DNA from: an uncultured Duncaniella sp.
GTDB lineage: Bacteria > Bacteroidota > Bacteroidia > Bacteroidales > Muribaculaceae
DNA: 56,917 bases
Direction of reading: 5' to 3'
Assembly: GCA_910587165.1 (NCBI GenBank)
Contig: CAJUKP010000015.1
Span: 1-56,917 of the forward strand
Part shown: positions 18,327 through 27,662 of the stretch, one piece after another
Position numbering within the stretch: position 1 is the first letter of the stretch
Layout of the letters: each line of letters opens with the position of its first letter
Notes under the pieces: generated by a model
The model's input: only the letters and a program-made list of their open reading frames with translations
Databases searched by the model: none
Told to the model about the DNA's origin: nothing
Translations under genes and position numbers: made by a program

Positions 18327-18405
18327 GATGTCAGGGTCAGAATATTGCAGCGGTGTCGGCAGGAGCGTCTGTCGTTGTGACAGCTGATGCTGTGGGGGCA
18401 GGTAG

Positions 18406-19443
18406 CTAGAATGTGGACATCGCGCTGTCCACCGCATCAATCAGCTCCTGGCTCTGTTTGTCACGCGACACGATGATTCCCTCGGGATTGATAAGCAGTA
18501 TGCAGGGGATGCCTGAGATGCCGTAGAGATCGGTCGGGATGGTCTGGGCGTTGAGTATGCATGGCCAGTCGAGCTTGTGGCTCTTGATGGCGGCGAGTGT
18601 GTTGGGCACCTCGTCCCATACGGCCACACCCACTACATCGAGACCCTTGTCCTTGTATTTGTTGTAGAGCTCCTTGATCACCTTGGTCTGACGGATGCAG
18701 GGGCCGCACCAGCTTGCCCAGAAGTCGACGAGAGTATAGCGGCCCGGCTTCACGTAGTCGCTCAGTTTCTCGGTCTTGCCGTCGTATGTCACCTCAAAAT
18801 CCTTGTAGTGTTTACCTTCGGAAGTCTCAGCCTTTGCAAGGAGGGCATTACGGAGCGACTGGACGCGCTTCGACTCGCCAAGCGCGGGAGTGGAGGCTAT
18901 AGCCTTGTCGATTTCAGGAAGTCCCATCTCATAGGCACCTTGGAGAAACCAGAAGAGGCCTACAGGGGTTGAGGCGTTCTCGGCAAAAGCCTCGGCCGGG
19001 ATGGCCTGATAGGCCGCGAGAATAGAATCGCCGGTGGCTTTTTGTATCGAGTCGTTGAGATTGAGGGCCTTGTAGTCCGCTTCAAGACTCTGCATCTTGT
19101 TGAAGTAGGACTGCAATTTCTCATTGAGAGGTGTGCCTGATGCATTTCCTGCTGCATCGAGCGAGATGGTTCCTTTCTCGACGATGAAGATAGGGCCACG
19201 GTTGCCGTTGACGATCACACGTCCGAGAAAAGGCTTTTCGACATTTCCTTTGAACGAGATGAGCGAATTGCTCACGATAGTTGAGTCAAGTTTGGCGCTC
19301 GAGTCCCAGTCTATGAGATAGGCCATGGTGTTGTCCATCGAGGGATCGACGGGGATGTTGACAGTGTAGTTGGGCTGTGCTTCGATGGCGCAGGCGCTCA
19401 ATGCCAGCACCCCGCCCGAAAGAAGAAGTGAGATCTTGTTCAT
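18406..19443 (-). CDS. TlpA-like thiol-disulfide lipoprotein with DUF4369 domain
   Basis: The 345-residue product starts MNKISLLLSGGVLALSAC at the ATG at 19443, after a good promoter, and has a lipobox (LSAC). An N-terminal DUF4369-like domain (about 25-120) and a helical linker precede a C-terminal TlpA/ResA-type thioredoxin domain (about 210-345). That domain has an intact active site FWASWCGPCIRQTK and the cis-Pro region SGIPCILLINPEG. The extra Cys just before the cis-Pro loop (GIPC) is uncommon and could affect redox properties. The likely role is periplasmic thiol reduction, for example for cytochrome maturation or stress. It contrasts with the cysteine-less homologue at 13153-14253. 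Confidence 0.93.
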   Translation of the reverse strand: MNKISLLLSGGVLALSACAIEAQPNYTVNIPVDPSMDNTMAYLIDWDSSAKLDSTIVSNSLISFKGNVEKPFLGRVIVNGNRGPIFIVEKGTISLDAAGNASGTPLNEKLQSYFNKMQSLEADYKALNLNDSIQKATGDSILAAYQAIPAEAFAENASTPVGLFWFLQGAYEMGLPEIDKAIASTPALGESKRVQSLRNALLAKAETSEGKHYKDFEVTYDGKTEKLSDYVKPGRYTLVDFWASWCGPCIRQTKVIKELYNKYKDKGLDVVGVAVWDEVPNTLAAIKSHKLDWPCILNAQTIPTDLYGISGIPCILLINPEGIIVSRDKQSQELIDAVDSAMSTF

Positions 19444-19466
19444 TGTTTTCTGATGATTATTTGATG

Positions 19467-19498
19467 CAAAGATAGTGCTTTTCATCTAATAACAACAA
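19467..19498 (-). promoter_or_regulatory. Promoter of the TlpA-like gene
   Basis: The minus strand has TTG (19498-19496), 21 nt, then TATCTTTG (19474-19467), an exact -7 box. Its position supports the ATG at 19443 and excludes the longer frame to 19485. Confidence 0.7.
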
Positions 19499-19550
19499 CC
19501 GGAACGGGATTTTTGTCTTTAAATAGTCCGGATCTCATGTGATATGATGA

Positions 19551-19589
19551 TTATTGCGGCAGTGGCTACAGAAACCACTGCCGCAATAA
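19551..19589 (-). terminator. Terminator of the hmu-type operon
   Basis: TTATTGCGGCAGTGG (19551-19565) pairs perfectly with CCACTGCCGCAATAA (19575-19589), with a 9-nt loop. It lies just past the stop of the last hmu gene (19605). Confidence 0.85.
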
Positions 19590-19604
19590 CGGGTATCATC
19601 AGGT

Positions 19605-19937
19605 TTATTCCGGGACATAGATTATGTCGCCGTTCTCGAGTTCATAGGCCACGCCGACGCGTTTGCCTCTGTTGCCGTCGGACGATTTGTCCTCCGACGG
19701 GGTGTAACGGTTGATTTTCTCTCCCTCTTTTGTTATGATCTCCATATTCTCCTTGCCCGGGTTCTTGACCATAGTGAAATCTTCCTGCGAGAACATCTCG
19801 GTCATGTTGTAGCGGCTTACGAGGGCCACCATGAGGGCTACGGCAAACACCATAGCGACATCGAAAAGATTGCTCACAACACTCATTGGATCGGAATCTT
19901 CGCCATGGCGTAGTATTGATCGTCTGCGTCCCATCAT
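19605..19937 (-). CDS. hmuV: DUF2149 protein, HmuV position, ExbD-like
   Basis: The 110-residue protein has a basic N-terminus (MMGRRRSILRHGEDSDPMSV), one membrane segment (about residues 23-43, NLFDVAMVFAVALMVALVSR) and a small periplasmic domain ending YELENGDIIYVPE. It fits DUF2149, a family found beside MotA/TolQ/ExbB proteins and CobN-like chelatases. An Asp near the start of the membrane helix (NLFDVAM) recalls the proton-pathway Asp of ExbD/TolR, so I infer an ExbD-like stator role with the upstream gene. The start overlaps the ExbB-like stop by 4 bp. In Porphyromonas gingivalis the last gene of hmuYRSTUV occupies the same place; the symbol is given by position. Confidence 0.82.
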   Translation of the reverse strand: MMGRRRSILRHGEDSDPMSVVSNLFDVAMVFAVALMVALVSRYNMTEMFSQEDFTMVKNPGKENMEIITKEGEKINRYTPSEDKSSDGNRGKRVGVAYELENGDIIYVPE

Positions 19938-20527
19938 TTCAGATCCTTAATGGTTTGGGCCACAAAGTCAAGTATGATGAGATTATGCAAAGCCCATCGC
20001 TCTTTGGCCTGCTGTGTGACAAAGCCTATGGCACTCACGACAAGACCCACCACTGTGGTAGCGAACGCCACCTGCATATTGTAGGCCATCGAGGCTATGT
20101 CGCCGGTGGCGAGTCCTACGAGCGCCGGACCCATGGGGATTAGTGTTCCCATCAGCCCGAGTATAGGTCCCATCTTGGTGAGAATCTTGGAAGTTGCCAC
20201 GTTCTTGTCGGCCTCGAGTTCATAGTCCGACACAAGCAGGTCGATGCGGGCCTCGTTGCCCTGTGCCTTCACGATGGCTTTCAGGTATCTCACCGCCATT
20301 GAGCCGTCCGCGTCAGGAAGGCTCTCCACGAATGTTATCACCTCGCCGGGGCTGAGGTCGCGTATGCGGCTGTCGAGCATGGCGGCTGTCTTCCGTTCAG
20401 CCATATATTGGCCGAAGAATACCCCGATGAGCAGCAACGCACGTAGAAAAAAGTAGATCAGAAGCACGATGACCGGGACGAGAAGCCCTGTCGAAATCCA
20501 GTAGAGAATGTTTGATATTATATTCAT
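19934..20527 (-). CDS. hmuU: MotA/TolQ/ExbB proton-channel protein, HmuU position
   Basis: The ATG at 20527 gives 197 residues. There is an N-terminal membrane helix (about residues 12-35, GLLVPVIVLLIYFFLRALLL), a cytoplasmic part with several charged helices, and two C-terminal helices. The first of these, with KMGPILGLMGTLIPMGPALVGL, is the TolQ/ExbB signature, and the second is MAYNMQVAFATTVVGLVVSAIGF with the conserved Thr pair. Such proteins form proton-driven motors with ExbD/TolR-like partners; here the partner is the overlapping DUF2149 gene. Being in the heme operon, the motor is probably dedicated to this system rather than shared with other TonB receptors (inference). Confidence 0.9.
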   Translation of the reverse strand: MNIISNILYWISTGLLVPVIVLLIYFFLRALLLIGVFFGQYMAERKTAAMLDSRIRDLSPGEVITFVESLPDADGSMAVRYLKAIVKAQGNEARIDLLVSDYELEADKNVATSKILTKMGPILGLMGTLIPMGPALVGLATGDIASMAYNMQVAFATTVVGLVVSAIGFVTQQAKERWALHNLIILDFVAQTIKDLK

Positions 20528-20531
20528 TGTC

Positions 20532-21197
20532 TTATGATTTTTTTTGAAAAATGATGTAACCTGTTGTGGCGGACCCCAGAGTAAGCAGCACAATGGTGAC
20601 CAGAGCGGGGAGATTCAACTCGTTCACACCGGTTGCGGCTGTGCGTCCGTTGACGGTGGCCACCACACCGAGTGCGCCGATTATGCAGTTGAGGTAAAAT
20701 ATCAGTTCGAGCCGCTGGGAGGTATCGGGCAGAAGATATTTCATTCCGGTTCCGGACAGCGGGACGGCCAGCAGAAGAAATGCGCCGAATCCGTATCCCG
20801 TGAGGTAGAAGTCGGTTCCTGTGAATGCGAACACGAGCTCGACGAGACAAGCGAACACCACAGGAAACACCATCAGTCCGGGTATTGCGAGGAGTAATGT
20901 GCGGAGGATTCTTTCCTTTAGTGCACGGGCCGGACCCGAGGCGGCGATGATGCAGAAGGATAGTTGCATGGCGACGTCGATGGTGAGCAGTACGGCGGTG
21001 TCGAGCATCAGCTCCGGCGAGGCCAGCCACTCCTCTATCCGCGTCTTCGACTGGCTGATGGCCAGGTCGGTGGCGAGCACAGCCGTAATCGCGAGCAGGG
21101 CGCATTCGGCTATGCGTAGCCATACGGGCATCATGGAGAGCTTGAGCAGGAAGCTGACTCCTACAAGCAACATTATGAGAATGACCACTGTCTCCAT
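20532..21197 (-). CDS. hmuT: Polytopic membrane protein, HmuT position (DUF2162-like)
   Basis: The ATG at 21197 lies 1 bp past the chelatase stop. The 221-residue product has about six or seven hydrophobic segments, among them METVVILIMLLVGVSFLLKL, IAECALLAITAVLATDLAIS, AVLLTIDVAMQLSFCIIAAS and a C-terminal LPALVTIVLLTLGSATTGYI. It resembles the predicted-transporter family DUF2162, which elsewhere accompanies DUF2149 and ExbB-like genes; that assignment is from memory of gene context and residue pattern and is moderate. It may carry the released metal or help assemble the motor. Gaps to both neighbours are 1-4 bp, so all are one operon. Confidence 0.75.
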   Translation of the reverse strand: METVVILIMLLVGVSFLLKLSMMPVWLRIAECALLAITAVLATDLAISQSKTRIEEWLASPELMLDTAVLLTIDVAMQLSFCIIAASGPARALKERILRTLLLAIPGLMVFPVVFACLVELVFAFTGTDFYLTGYGFGAFLLLAVPLSGTGMKYLLPDTSQRLELIFYLNCIIGALGVVATVNGRTAATGVNELNLPALVTIVLLTLGSATTGYIIFQKKS

Positions 21198-21198
21198 A

Positions 21199-24100
21199 TC
21201 ACTTCCTGTTTCGGCGTCGCACTGCCACAAATACGGCGATTATTCCCGCTGCCACCAGGATGGCCACGAGTGTACCGCTGATCCGGTTGACACTTTTGGC
21301 TACCTGATTGAGTTCGTTGCGCTCCATCACCATACCGTCCTCTCCCCCGGCATTTTCAGCACGGATCGCTCCAATAGCCTTGGCATAGTCCGCTGCAGTG
21401 TGCTTATCAACCTTACCGGCTATGTAGTCGCGCAGTTTAGCGTTGTTGCATACGAATCCCGAGCATGATGGCCTGTATCTGCTGACAATCTCCGTGTGCA
21501 GTTCCGCCAGAGTGGCGAGTTGCTCATCCGAGGCATCCCACATCCCCTTGCGCGCCGTCTCGAGCATCACTGCTGTAATCTCTTCAAGAGCGGCGGGATT
21601 GGTGTCTGTGAAGTAGTCCTTGGTGCCGAGCCCATGCTTGTCGGCCACGTAGGTGTCATATATGTCATCCCAGAGTTCATCGTCAATGGCTTCGGGTTTC
21701 ATGACGTTCCATCCGTAGGTGTTGCGCACCACATCGGCTATTGACGAGGCATCTCCCGCGCCACCTTTCATCTTTTCTTTGATATAAGTGGGATTGAGGA
21801 TTGTGGTGCGGCTTTCCACGCCGATGGCTTCCTTGACCTCCTGCATTCTCACGCGGTTGCGGTTACGGTAGTCGGCAAGATATGCATCCGGATCCTTTCC
21901 GGTCACATTGCGCACGGCCAGGTTCATGCCGCCCATGAATTCATACACATGATCAAGACTCAAAGCTCCCCATGTGTTGCTCTGGCGTGGCTGGACTACG
22001 GCATCGGTCCGGGTGAGAGCGGCTTCGAAGACATGGTCGCGCAGTTTTTCCCAATCCTTTTCAGAGCCATAGACGGCCCCCATATTGTGCATATATGTTT
22101 CGGCGATCTGCTCTTCGTTGTCCCAACGGTCACCGGCCTCCACCATCTCCTGTATGCCGCTGCCGTAGTTTCCGTTTACTCCGCCGAATACACGGGCCGT
22201 CGAGAATTCCCTTGCTTCCTTGGGGCTCATTCCTTTGTCAACGAGATGTCTCTCGGTCTCGACAACCCCTTCGGCAACAAAGTTGGGATACTTGTCATCT
22301 GCTGATTTTGACGCCATTTCCACAGCTCTTGAGATCAGGAAAAGGCGGGAGGCTGCAAGATCACGCAGCTGGCCGGAGGTCTGAACCACTACGTCGATGC
22401 GCGGTCGTCCCAACTCGGCGGACGGGATCAGACGTATGTCGGTCACACGCCCGAATGGATCCCTCACGGGTTCCACACCGAGCATATACAATATCTGGGC
22501 TATCGTGGCTCCTTCCGTCTCGATGAATTCGCTGCTCCACAGTGTGTAGCTCACTTTCCTTGGAAGCGAGTCACCATGGGCCTCGCGATACATTCTGAGT
22601 GTATTGTCGGCAAGAGTCTTTCCCTTTTCCCAGGCTACAGCCGATGGTGTTTCCTCGGCATTGACGGCAAACATATTGCGCCCGGTGGGGAGGATGTCGG
22701 GGTTGAGCACCGGATCGCCTCCGGAGGTGGGGGAGACGTATCCACCCGCGAGGGCGTTGACCACCGAGGCGAGTTCCATGCGGGGACTCTCGCGTAGGGC
22801 GTCGCGGTATCGGCCTACATTTCTCACTGCCCTCTCGATCTCGGTGATGGCTGTGGCTTTTTCAATTTCGGCAGGTGTATGAGCCGGAGGCTGCATCATG
22901 GCGTGGGCGGGGTGACCTGAACCGCCTGAAGCCGGATTCCCGGCCCCTTTTTTCATGGCTGCTTTCATTTTGGCTATCGCAGCTGAGTCGGCTCCCATTC
23001 TTCGTGCCATCTCAAGCGCCTTTTCGGGACTCATACCTGAGGCTTTCATCATTTTTCTCATCTTTCCGGATGGACTTTCGGTGCGTTCAGCCAATCGGGC
23101 GGTTGGAGCGCTTACAGGCATGGAGGATCCCATGACCATCATCCGGGAGAAGAGATCTTTCGAACTGTTGACGTCATCCATCACTTGCCGGGCGGCGGTG
23201 AGCTCATTGTTGCTGATACCGGCGAGGCGACAAATTTCTCCATCGGTCACTTCTCTACCATCTGCCAACAACTGTCCGGCCAACGTGCGGGCCGGTCCGA
23301 GATATCTGTGGGTGAATCCCGGGCCTTTCCCGTCATATTCACCAACAGCCTTGCCGCTAAGCTTGTCAAGAGCGAACAGACTGTAAGCTATTGGATCGAC
23401 AGTCATGGCCATGACTGTCGATGAGATCTTGTCGTCAGTATAGGGTTTCCCCATCACATAATGTGCGCCTGTGATTTTCTCGTTGGCGAGTTCCTCGGCA
23501 TAATTCTCGATACGTGCGATTTCCGCTGCTGTATATGGCGAAGCGGCAATGCTGTCGAGGCGGAGCTCGCGATGTATGCCGAGCTCCACGGTATATTTCT
23601 TCACCAACCTTGAAGCCGCATCTATCCCGGCTTGATCAGGAGTGTCGGCCTCGGATATCTTATTGTAGTTCATGATAGCGTCAGACAGGTTCCTGTATAT
23701 GCCCCTAACCTCGCTTTCCATGAACGGAGGTGTCAGATAGTTGACTATTCCGGCATAGGTGCGCCGTTTTGCCATCATGGCCTCTCCCACATTGCTTGTG
23801 GCATAGATATAGATATGCGGGGTTGTGCCAATGAGTCTGTCAGGCCAGTCGCGGTTACCGGCTGCCACCTGTTTGCGCGGAGTGAATTCCAATGAACCGT
23901 GTGCCCCGAAATGTATGAGTGCATCGGCCCCGAATCCGTTACGGGCCCACAGATAGGATGCTACATAGGCATAGGGCGGTGCCATATCGGTGCCATGTAC
24001 GATCTTGAAATCGTCATCTCCCACACCTGCAGCTGTCTGCGGTATCAGCACGATGTTGCCAAAACGTATAGCGGCAAGGGCGAGATCTCCACCGGCAGTG

Positions 24101-25524
24101 TGCAATCCATGGCCGGGAAACTTTCCGTCCACCGCCTCTATCTCAGCAGACATCTCCGGATCAATTGAGTTTCCGGCCCATTCCCGGAAGTCAGATTCGC
24201 TGATGAGCACGGGATTGCATGACTCGACAAATCTCTGTATCTCACCGATAGCGTAGCTGCCGAATACGCGGCCACGTCTGTTTATCATCTCTTCCAGTGC
24301 TTCGGCTGAAGCCGGGAGATTGTCCACACGGTAACCCTCCTCTCTCAGATGTGTCAGAAGGTTGAAGAGCGAGGGGGCCACTTCCATGCCTTCGGCGACA
24401 AGAGAGTTCTGACCGGGGCCCTTGAAGTAGAAAATCGCGATTTTCTTATCTCTTTCAGGCTTATGGCGGAGGCTGATATAATTGTTGACGGTCTCGACAA
24501 ATTCCTCAAGTCTACCGGGAATGGCCTTTATCTCAGGTAGGCCATCGTTCCCTTCAAACTGGGCGAACAGTGCCCACGGACGGATGGCTCCGTCAATCTC
24601 GGGAGTGACGATGCTCTGAGAGAGGAAGCCGCCGTTCATGCCCATCTTGTCGGCCATCCACTCATCGTGATCGCGGTTTACGTTGAGCGGAGCAAACAGT
24701 GGGATATTGGCATTTCTGAGATATTCGACAACACGGTCGCCCATTCTGCCGTGAGCCATATTGATCATGGCCGAGGGTGTGATGCTGTCTGTCACTCCGG
24801 CCGAGATGGCGCGGAGCATATCGCGCATTGGGTAGACCACATTGCCGCTCTTCTCCAGACGGGCTATCAGTTCGTCCGGAACACCCATCTGTCCGGTGAG
24901 TATTATTCCGGGAGCGTCACCGCTGTATAGTCCGTGTGCGGCGAGATAACGCTTGTAGTCGGAAAGCGAGTTGAAATATACCTCGTCGCCTTCCTCGCCG
25001 TCGATGTCGGGATGGTATATCAATCCTGATAAGGTGGCGACAGGATCGGATATATTTCCTATAAAGAATTTCTTTCCGTCCACGTATTTGCGCACATAGT
25101 TCAGCATACTCCTGTAGTTTACGCGTCCTCCACCCTGCAGATACTGTTTAAGGAATTCGGTGTCCACGGAGTCTGTGGAGATAATGAGGTTCTGCGGGTT
25201 GGTGACATTTGTGGATAGTACGGGTGTGCCGTTCCCGGCAGCCTTGTTCAGAGCGTCGCGCTGCTCTGAGGTGATGCGGAGGCCCATACCGTTGACAAAC
25301 ACCATGTCATAGTCTCCGGCATCCGCGAGATTCTCGACATCGAGACTCTCGATGTCGATGGATGAATTGTCGTTGGCCTTGCCGATCTGACCGAGGGTAA
25401 TGGGCTGATAGTTGACGAAGGCTATGCGTGTGGTGGAGGCTGTGTGTCTCCACGCAACCGTTGCGGCGATGATGACTGTCGCGGCGGCAACGGCTGCAAG
25501 AGTAATTTTAGTTCTTCTTGTCAT
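21199..25524 (-). CDS. hmuS: HmuS-type CobN-like membrane-anchored chelatase
   Basis: The ATG at 25524 (MTRRTKITLAAVAAATVIIA) gives 1441 residues, the CobN/BchH chelatase length. The N-terminus is a signal/anchor, and a second membrane helix lies at the C-terminus (about 1413-1433, TLVAILVAAGIIAVFVAV followed by RRRNRK), so the enzyme body is predicted periplasmic. Recognisable CobN blocks are FGAHGSLEFTPRKQ, PHIYIYATSNVGEAMMAKRR, YGSGIQEMVEAGDRWDNEEQ, and DHVYEFMGGMNLAVRNVTGK. A Met/His-rich low-complexity insertion lies near residues 810-887. In hmu loci this protein is thought to remove iron from heme rather than insert cobalt. No CobS/CobT ATPase genes are nearby, and ATP is absent from the periplasm, so a different energy source is implied (inference). 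Confidence 0.9.
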   Translation of the reverse strand: MTRRTKITLAAVAAATVIIAATVAWRHTASTTRIAFVNYQPITLGQIGKANDNSSIDIESLDVENLADAGDYDMVFVNGMGLRITSEQRDALNKAAGNGTPVLSTNVTNPQNLIISTDSVDTEFLKQYLQGGGRVNYRSMLNYVRKYVDGKKFFIGNISDPVATLSGLIYHPDIDGEEGDEVYFNSLSDYKRYLAAHGLYSGDAPGIILTGQMGVPDELIARLEKSGNVVYPMRDMLRAISAGVTDSITPSAMINMAHGRMGDRVVEYLRNANIPLFAPLNVNRDHDEWMADKMGMNGGFLSQSIVTPEIDGAIRPWALFAQFEGNDGLPEIKAIPGRLEEFVETVNNYISLRHKPERDKKIAIFYFKGPGQNSLVAEGMEVAPSLFNLLTHLREEGYRVDNLPASAEALEEMINRRGRVFGSYAIGEIQRFVESCNPVLISESDFREWAGNSIDPEMSAEIEAVDGKFPGHGLHTAGGDLALAAIRFGNIVLIPQTAAGVGDDDFKIVHGTDMAPPYAYVASYLWARNGFGADALIHFGAHGSLEFTPRKQVAAGNRDWPDRLIGTTPHIYIYATSNVGEAMMAKRRTYAGIVNYLTPPFMESEVRGIYRNLSDAIMNYNKISEADTPDQAGIDAASRLVKKYTVELGIHRELRLDSIAASPYTAAEIARIENYAEELANEKITGAHYVMGKPYTDDKISSTVMAMTVDPIAYSLFALDKLSGKAVGEYDGKGPGFTHRYLGPARTLAGQLLADGREVTDGEICRLAGISNNELTAARQVMDDVNSSKDLFSRMMVMGSSMPVSAPTARLAERTESPSGKMRKMMKASGMSPEKALEMARRMGADSAAIAKMKAAMKKGAGNPASGGSGHPAHAMMQPPAHTPAEIEKATAITEIERAVRNVGRYRDALRESPRMELASVVNALAGGYVSPTSGGDPVLNPDILPTGRNMFAVNAEETPSAVAWEKGKTLADNTLRMYREAHGDSLPRKVSYTLWSSEFIETEGATIAQILYMLGVEPVRDPFGRVTDIRLIPSAELGRPRIDVVVQTSGQLRDLAASRLFLISRAVEMASKSADDKYPNFVAEGVVETERHLVDKGMSPKEAREFSTARVFGGVNGNYGSGIQEMVEAGDRWDNEEQIAETYMHNMGAVYGSEKDWEKLRDHVFEAALTRTDAVVQPRQSNTWGALSLDHVYEFMGGMNLAVRNVTGKDPDAYLADYRNRNRVRMQEVKEAIGVESRTTILNPTYIKEKMKGGAGDASSIADVVRNTYGWNVMKPEAIDDELWDDIYDTYVADKHGLGTKDYFTDTNPAALEEITAVMLETARKGMWDASDEQLATLAELHTEIVSRYRPSCSGFVCNNAKLRDYIAGKVDKHTAADYAKAIGAIRAENAGGEDGMVMERNELNQVAKSVNRISGTLVAILVAAGIIAVFVAVRRRNRK

Positions 25525-25525
25525 T

Positions 25526-27658
25526 TCATTTGAACATTGAATCAATATCTAATGATATTCCTACCGACCAATTGCGACCTGTGGTGGGTGCCGAGTTCCA
25601 GTAGTAGACTTTCGGCCTGTAGTCAAACAGGTTGTCGATTATGAAGTTGACATTTATCCCATGCCATATACCTTGTCTGAATGTGAACTTCCAGAGTGAA
25701 TAGGCGCTGTCGGTCTCATATTTCGATACAGGTTTTGACAGATATCTCCCGGAGATTCCGGCATAGATATCATATACGCTGCAGATTTTTTTCTCATAGT
25801 CAAGTCTCCATGTCATGGAGTGTGGACGAGGTTGTGAGAACTGGGAGTCGACGGTGTGTCCTCCCACGTGTAGATAGTTGTAGTTCAGCATCAATCCGAG
25901 TCCGCATTGCGAGCGGAAACGTGCGGAAATGTCGAGTCCTGTCACCCTCACCCCATCCTCGTTGCAGTAGACGGCACCCTCTTCCCGTGTGCCGTCGCCG
26001 GGATAGTCGGTGGTTGTGATACGGCTGTCATAAAGGTTGTGATAACCGGCGGCTGTAAGACTATAGGCTCCTCCAAGGGTGTTGTGGTTGATGCGTCCGT
26101 TATGCTCCAGAGCTAGGTTGAAGTTGTGGCTTTTCTCCGGTTTAAGATCCGGGTTGCCATAGATCATCTGTATGCCCGCCATATCGAAGTTCATGTACAT
26201 CTCCTTGAGTGTGGGGGCACGGAATCCGCCGGCATAGGAGGCTCTGACCGAGAATCCGCTGAACTTGAACATGGAGGCCAGGCGGGCTGTCAGTGCGTTG
26301 TTGTCTGATTCGGAGTAGTAGTCGTCACGCACGCTGGCCACGATGTTGAGCCATTCCAGCGGATTGTAGTCAAACTGGATGAAGGCGTCAAGTGAGGTCT
26401 GCGAGTGGGTCTCGTCATCGACAAACTGATAGGTCGACAGAAAGTCATGCATGAAATCTGCTCCGGCGGTCAGTGCATGGGGCCCCAGATAGCCGGTGAA
26501 GAGAAGATGTCCTGTATGCTGGCGGTTGCTGTAGTCATGGTCATGTGTCCGCGTTCCACCGATGTATCTCTCTTTGTCATACCGGTCATAGCTGTAGCTC
26601 AGTTCGAGGATCCGGTCGGGTCTGATATCCCATACACCTCTCAGTCCGCCGTTATAGTCAATATAGTGGTCATCATAGTTGATGCGTGTGCTCACGCGGT
26701 TGAAATATCCTCCACGTGCAGTGAGGCGGAGGTTGTCGGCGGCCTGCAACGTGAGTTTCTCCTTTATGTTGAGTGTGTTGCCACCGAATATGTTCTGGAT
26801 TTTAGATTCTGTGTCGAACAGATCCGTGACCCTGACCGTGTGTGAGGTGGTGTATTGCAGGTTGGTGTTGGAACTCCACTTCCCGTAGTGGACGTTGAGG
26901 TCTGCTCCGTGGCGCCACTCGTCACCCATGCTGCGGTAGCGTGAGTTCAGGTTCACCCTCCACGGATCGTTGCTCTCACGTGTGATGAGGTTGACCACTC
27001 CGCCCACGGCGTTGGCTCCGTAGAGGGCCGATGAGGCACCTTTGACCACCTCGACCTTCCCTATGTTGTCAAGATTGAGACGGTTGAAGTCCACATTGTC
27101 CATGGTCTCTCCGGCCAGACGCTCACCATCTACAAGAAACAGGATTGCATTGCCACCGAAACCGTTCATATTGAGCGATGTCTCCTGACTCATGGCGAAT
27201 CCGAATTCCAGTCCCGGAAGTTCTTCGGTGAGCAGATCCTGGATATTTGTGGCATCTGTCTTGCGGATATCCTCGGCTGAGATCAGACGGGTCACCACCG
27301 GAACATCTTTCAGAGCTTTCGGAGTGCGTGTGGCTGTCACGACCACTTCCCCGAGAGCGCTTACATCAGGCTTCATCCGTAGTTCGGCTATCCGTGGTTT
27401 ATCGCCGGATCTGATGATGAATGTCTCGGTGACATATCCGATATAGGATACGCTCAGAGTGGCCACATTCCCGGCTGAGTGTAATGAGAACTCGCCGTTG
27501 TTGTCGGTCAGTACTGTGAGGGTCCCATCTTTGATCTTGACAGTCGCTCCTATAAGCGGACTCCCCGTCTCGTCCACAACACGTCCCTTGAAGGTCACGG
27601 CTGCGGAGAGGAGAGGAGTCAGCAAAATGGATATTGTCAGAAATAGTGTTCTGATCAT
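25526..27658 (-). CDS. hmuR: HmuR-like TonB-dependent heme receptor
   Basis: The 710-residue product has a signal peptide (about residues 1-19, ending LLSAA), a carboxypeptidase-regulatory-like domain (VTFKGRVVDETGSPLIGATV), a plug domain (EVVVTATRTPKALKDVPVVT to VEVVKGASSALYGANAVGGV) and a 22-strand-type barrel ending in LDIDSMFK. The barrel carries FRAP (about residue 478) and NPDL (about residue 500), the pair seen in heme receptors. The His usually found between them is absent, and the 18-residue stretch between holds four Met instead (LKEMYMNFDMAGIQM). It starts 4 bp after the upstream lipoprotein gene and ends 1 bp before hmuS. The ligand is inferred from the operon to be heme; a cobalamin or other porphyrin ligand is not excluded. 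Confidence 0.9.
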   Translation of the reverse strand: MIRTLFLTISILLTPLLSAAVTFKGRVVDETGSPLIGATVKIKDGTLTVLTDNNGEFSLHSAGNVATLSVSYIGYVTETFIIRSGDKPRIAELRMKPDVSALGEVVVTATRTPKALKDVPVVTRLISAEDIRKTDATNIQDLLTEELPGLEFGFAMSQETSLNMNGFGGNAILFLVDGERLAGETMDNVDFNRLNLDNIGKVEVVKGASSALYGANAVGGVVNLITRESNDPWRVNLNSRYRSMGDEWRHGADLNVHYGKWSSNTNLQYTTSHTVRVTDLFDTESKIQNIFGGNTLNIKEKLTLQAADNLRLTARGGYFNRVSTRINYDDHYIDYNGGLRGVWDIRPDRILELSYSYDRYDKERYIGGTRTHDHDYSNRQHTGHLLFTGYLGPHALTAGADFMHDFLSTYQFVDDETHSQTSLDAFIQFDYNPLEWLNIVASVRDDYYSESDNNALTARLASMFKFSGFSVRASYAGGFRAPTLKEMYMNFDMAGIQMIYGNPDLKPEKSHNFNLALEHNGRINHNTLGGAYSLTAAGYHNLYDSRITTTDYPGDGTREEGAVYCNEDGVRVTGLDISARFRSQCGLGLMLNYNYLHVGGHTVDSQFSQPRPHSMTWRLDYEKKICSVYDIYAGISGRYLSKPVSKYETDSAYSLWKFTFRQGIWHGINVNFIIDNLFDYRPKVYYWNSAPTTGRNWSVGISLDIDSMFK

Positions 27659-27662
27659 GTCG

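Noticed and set aside
21199..25524. Cobalamin-synthesis role for the CobN-like protein
   Set aside because: There are no CobS/CobT or other cob genes nearby, the protein has a signal and two anchors, and the six-gene order is that of the hmu heme locus.
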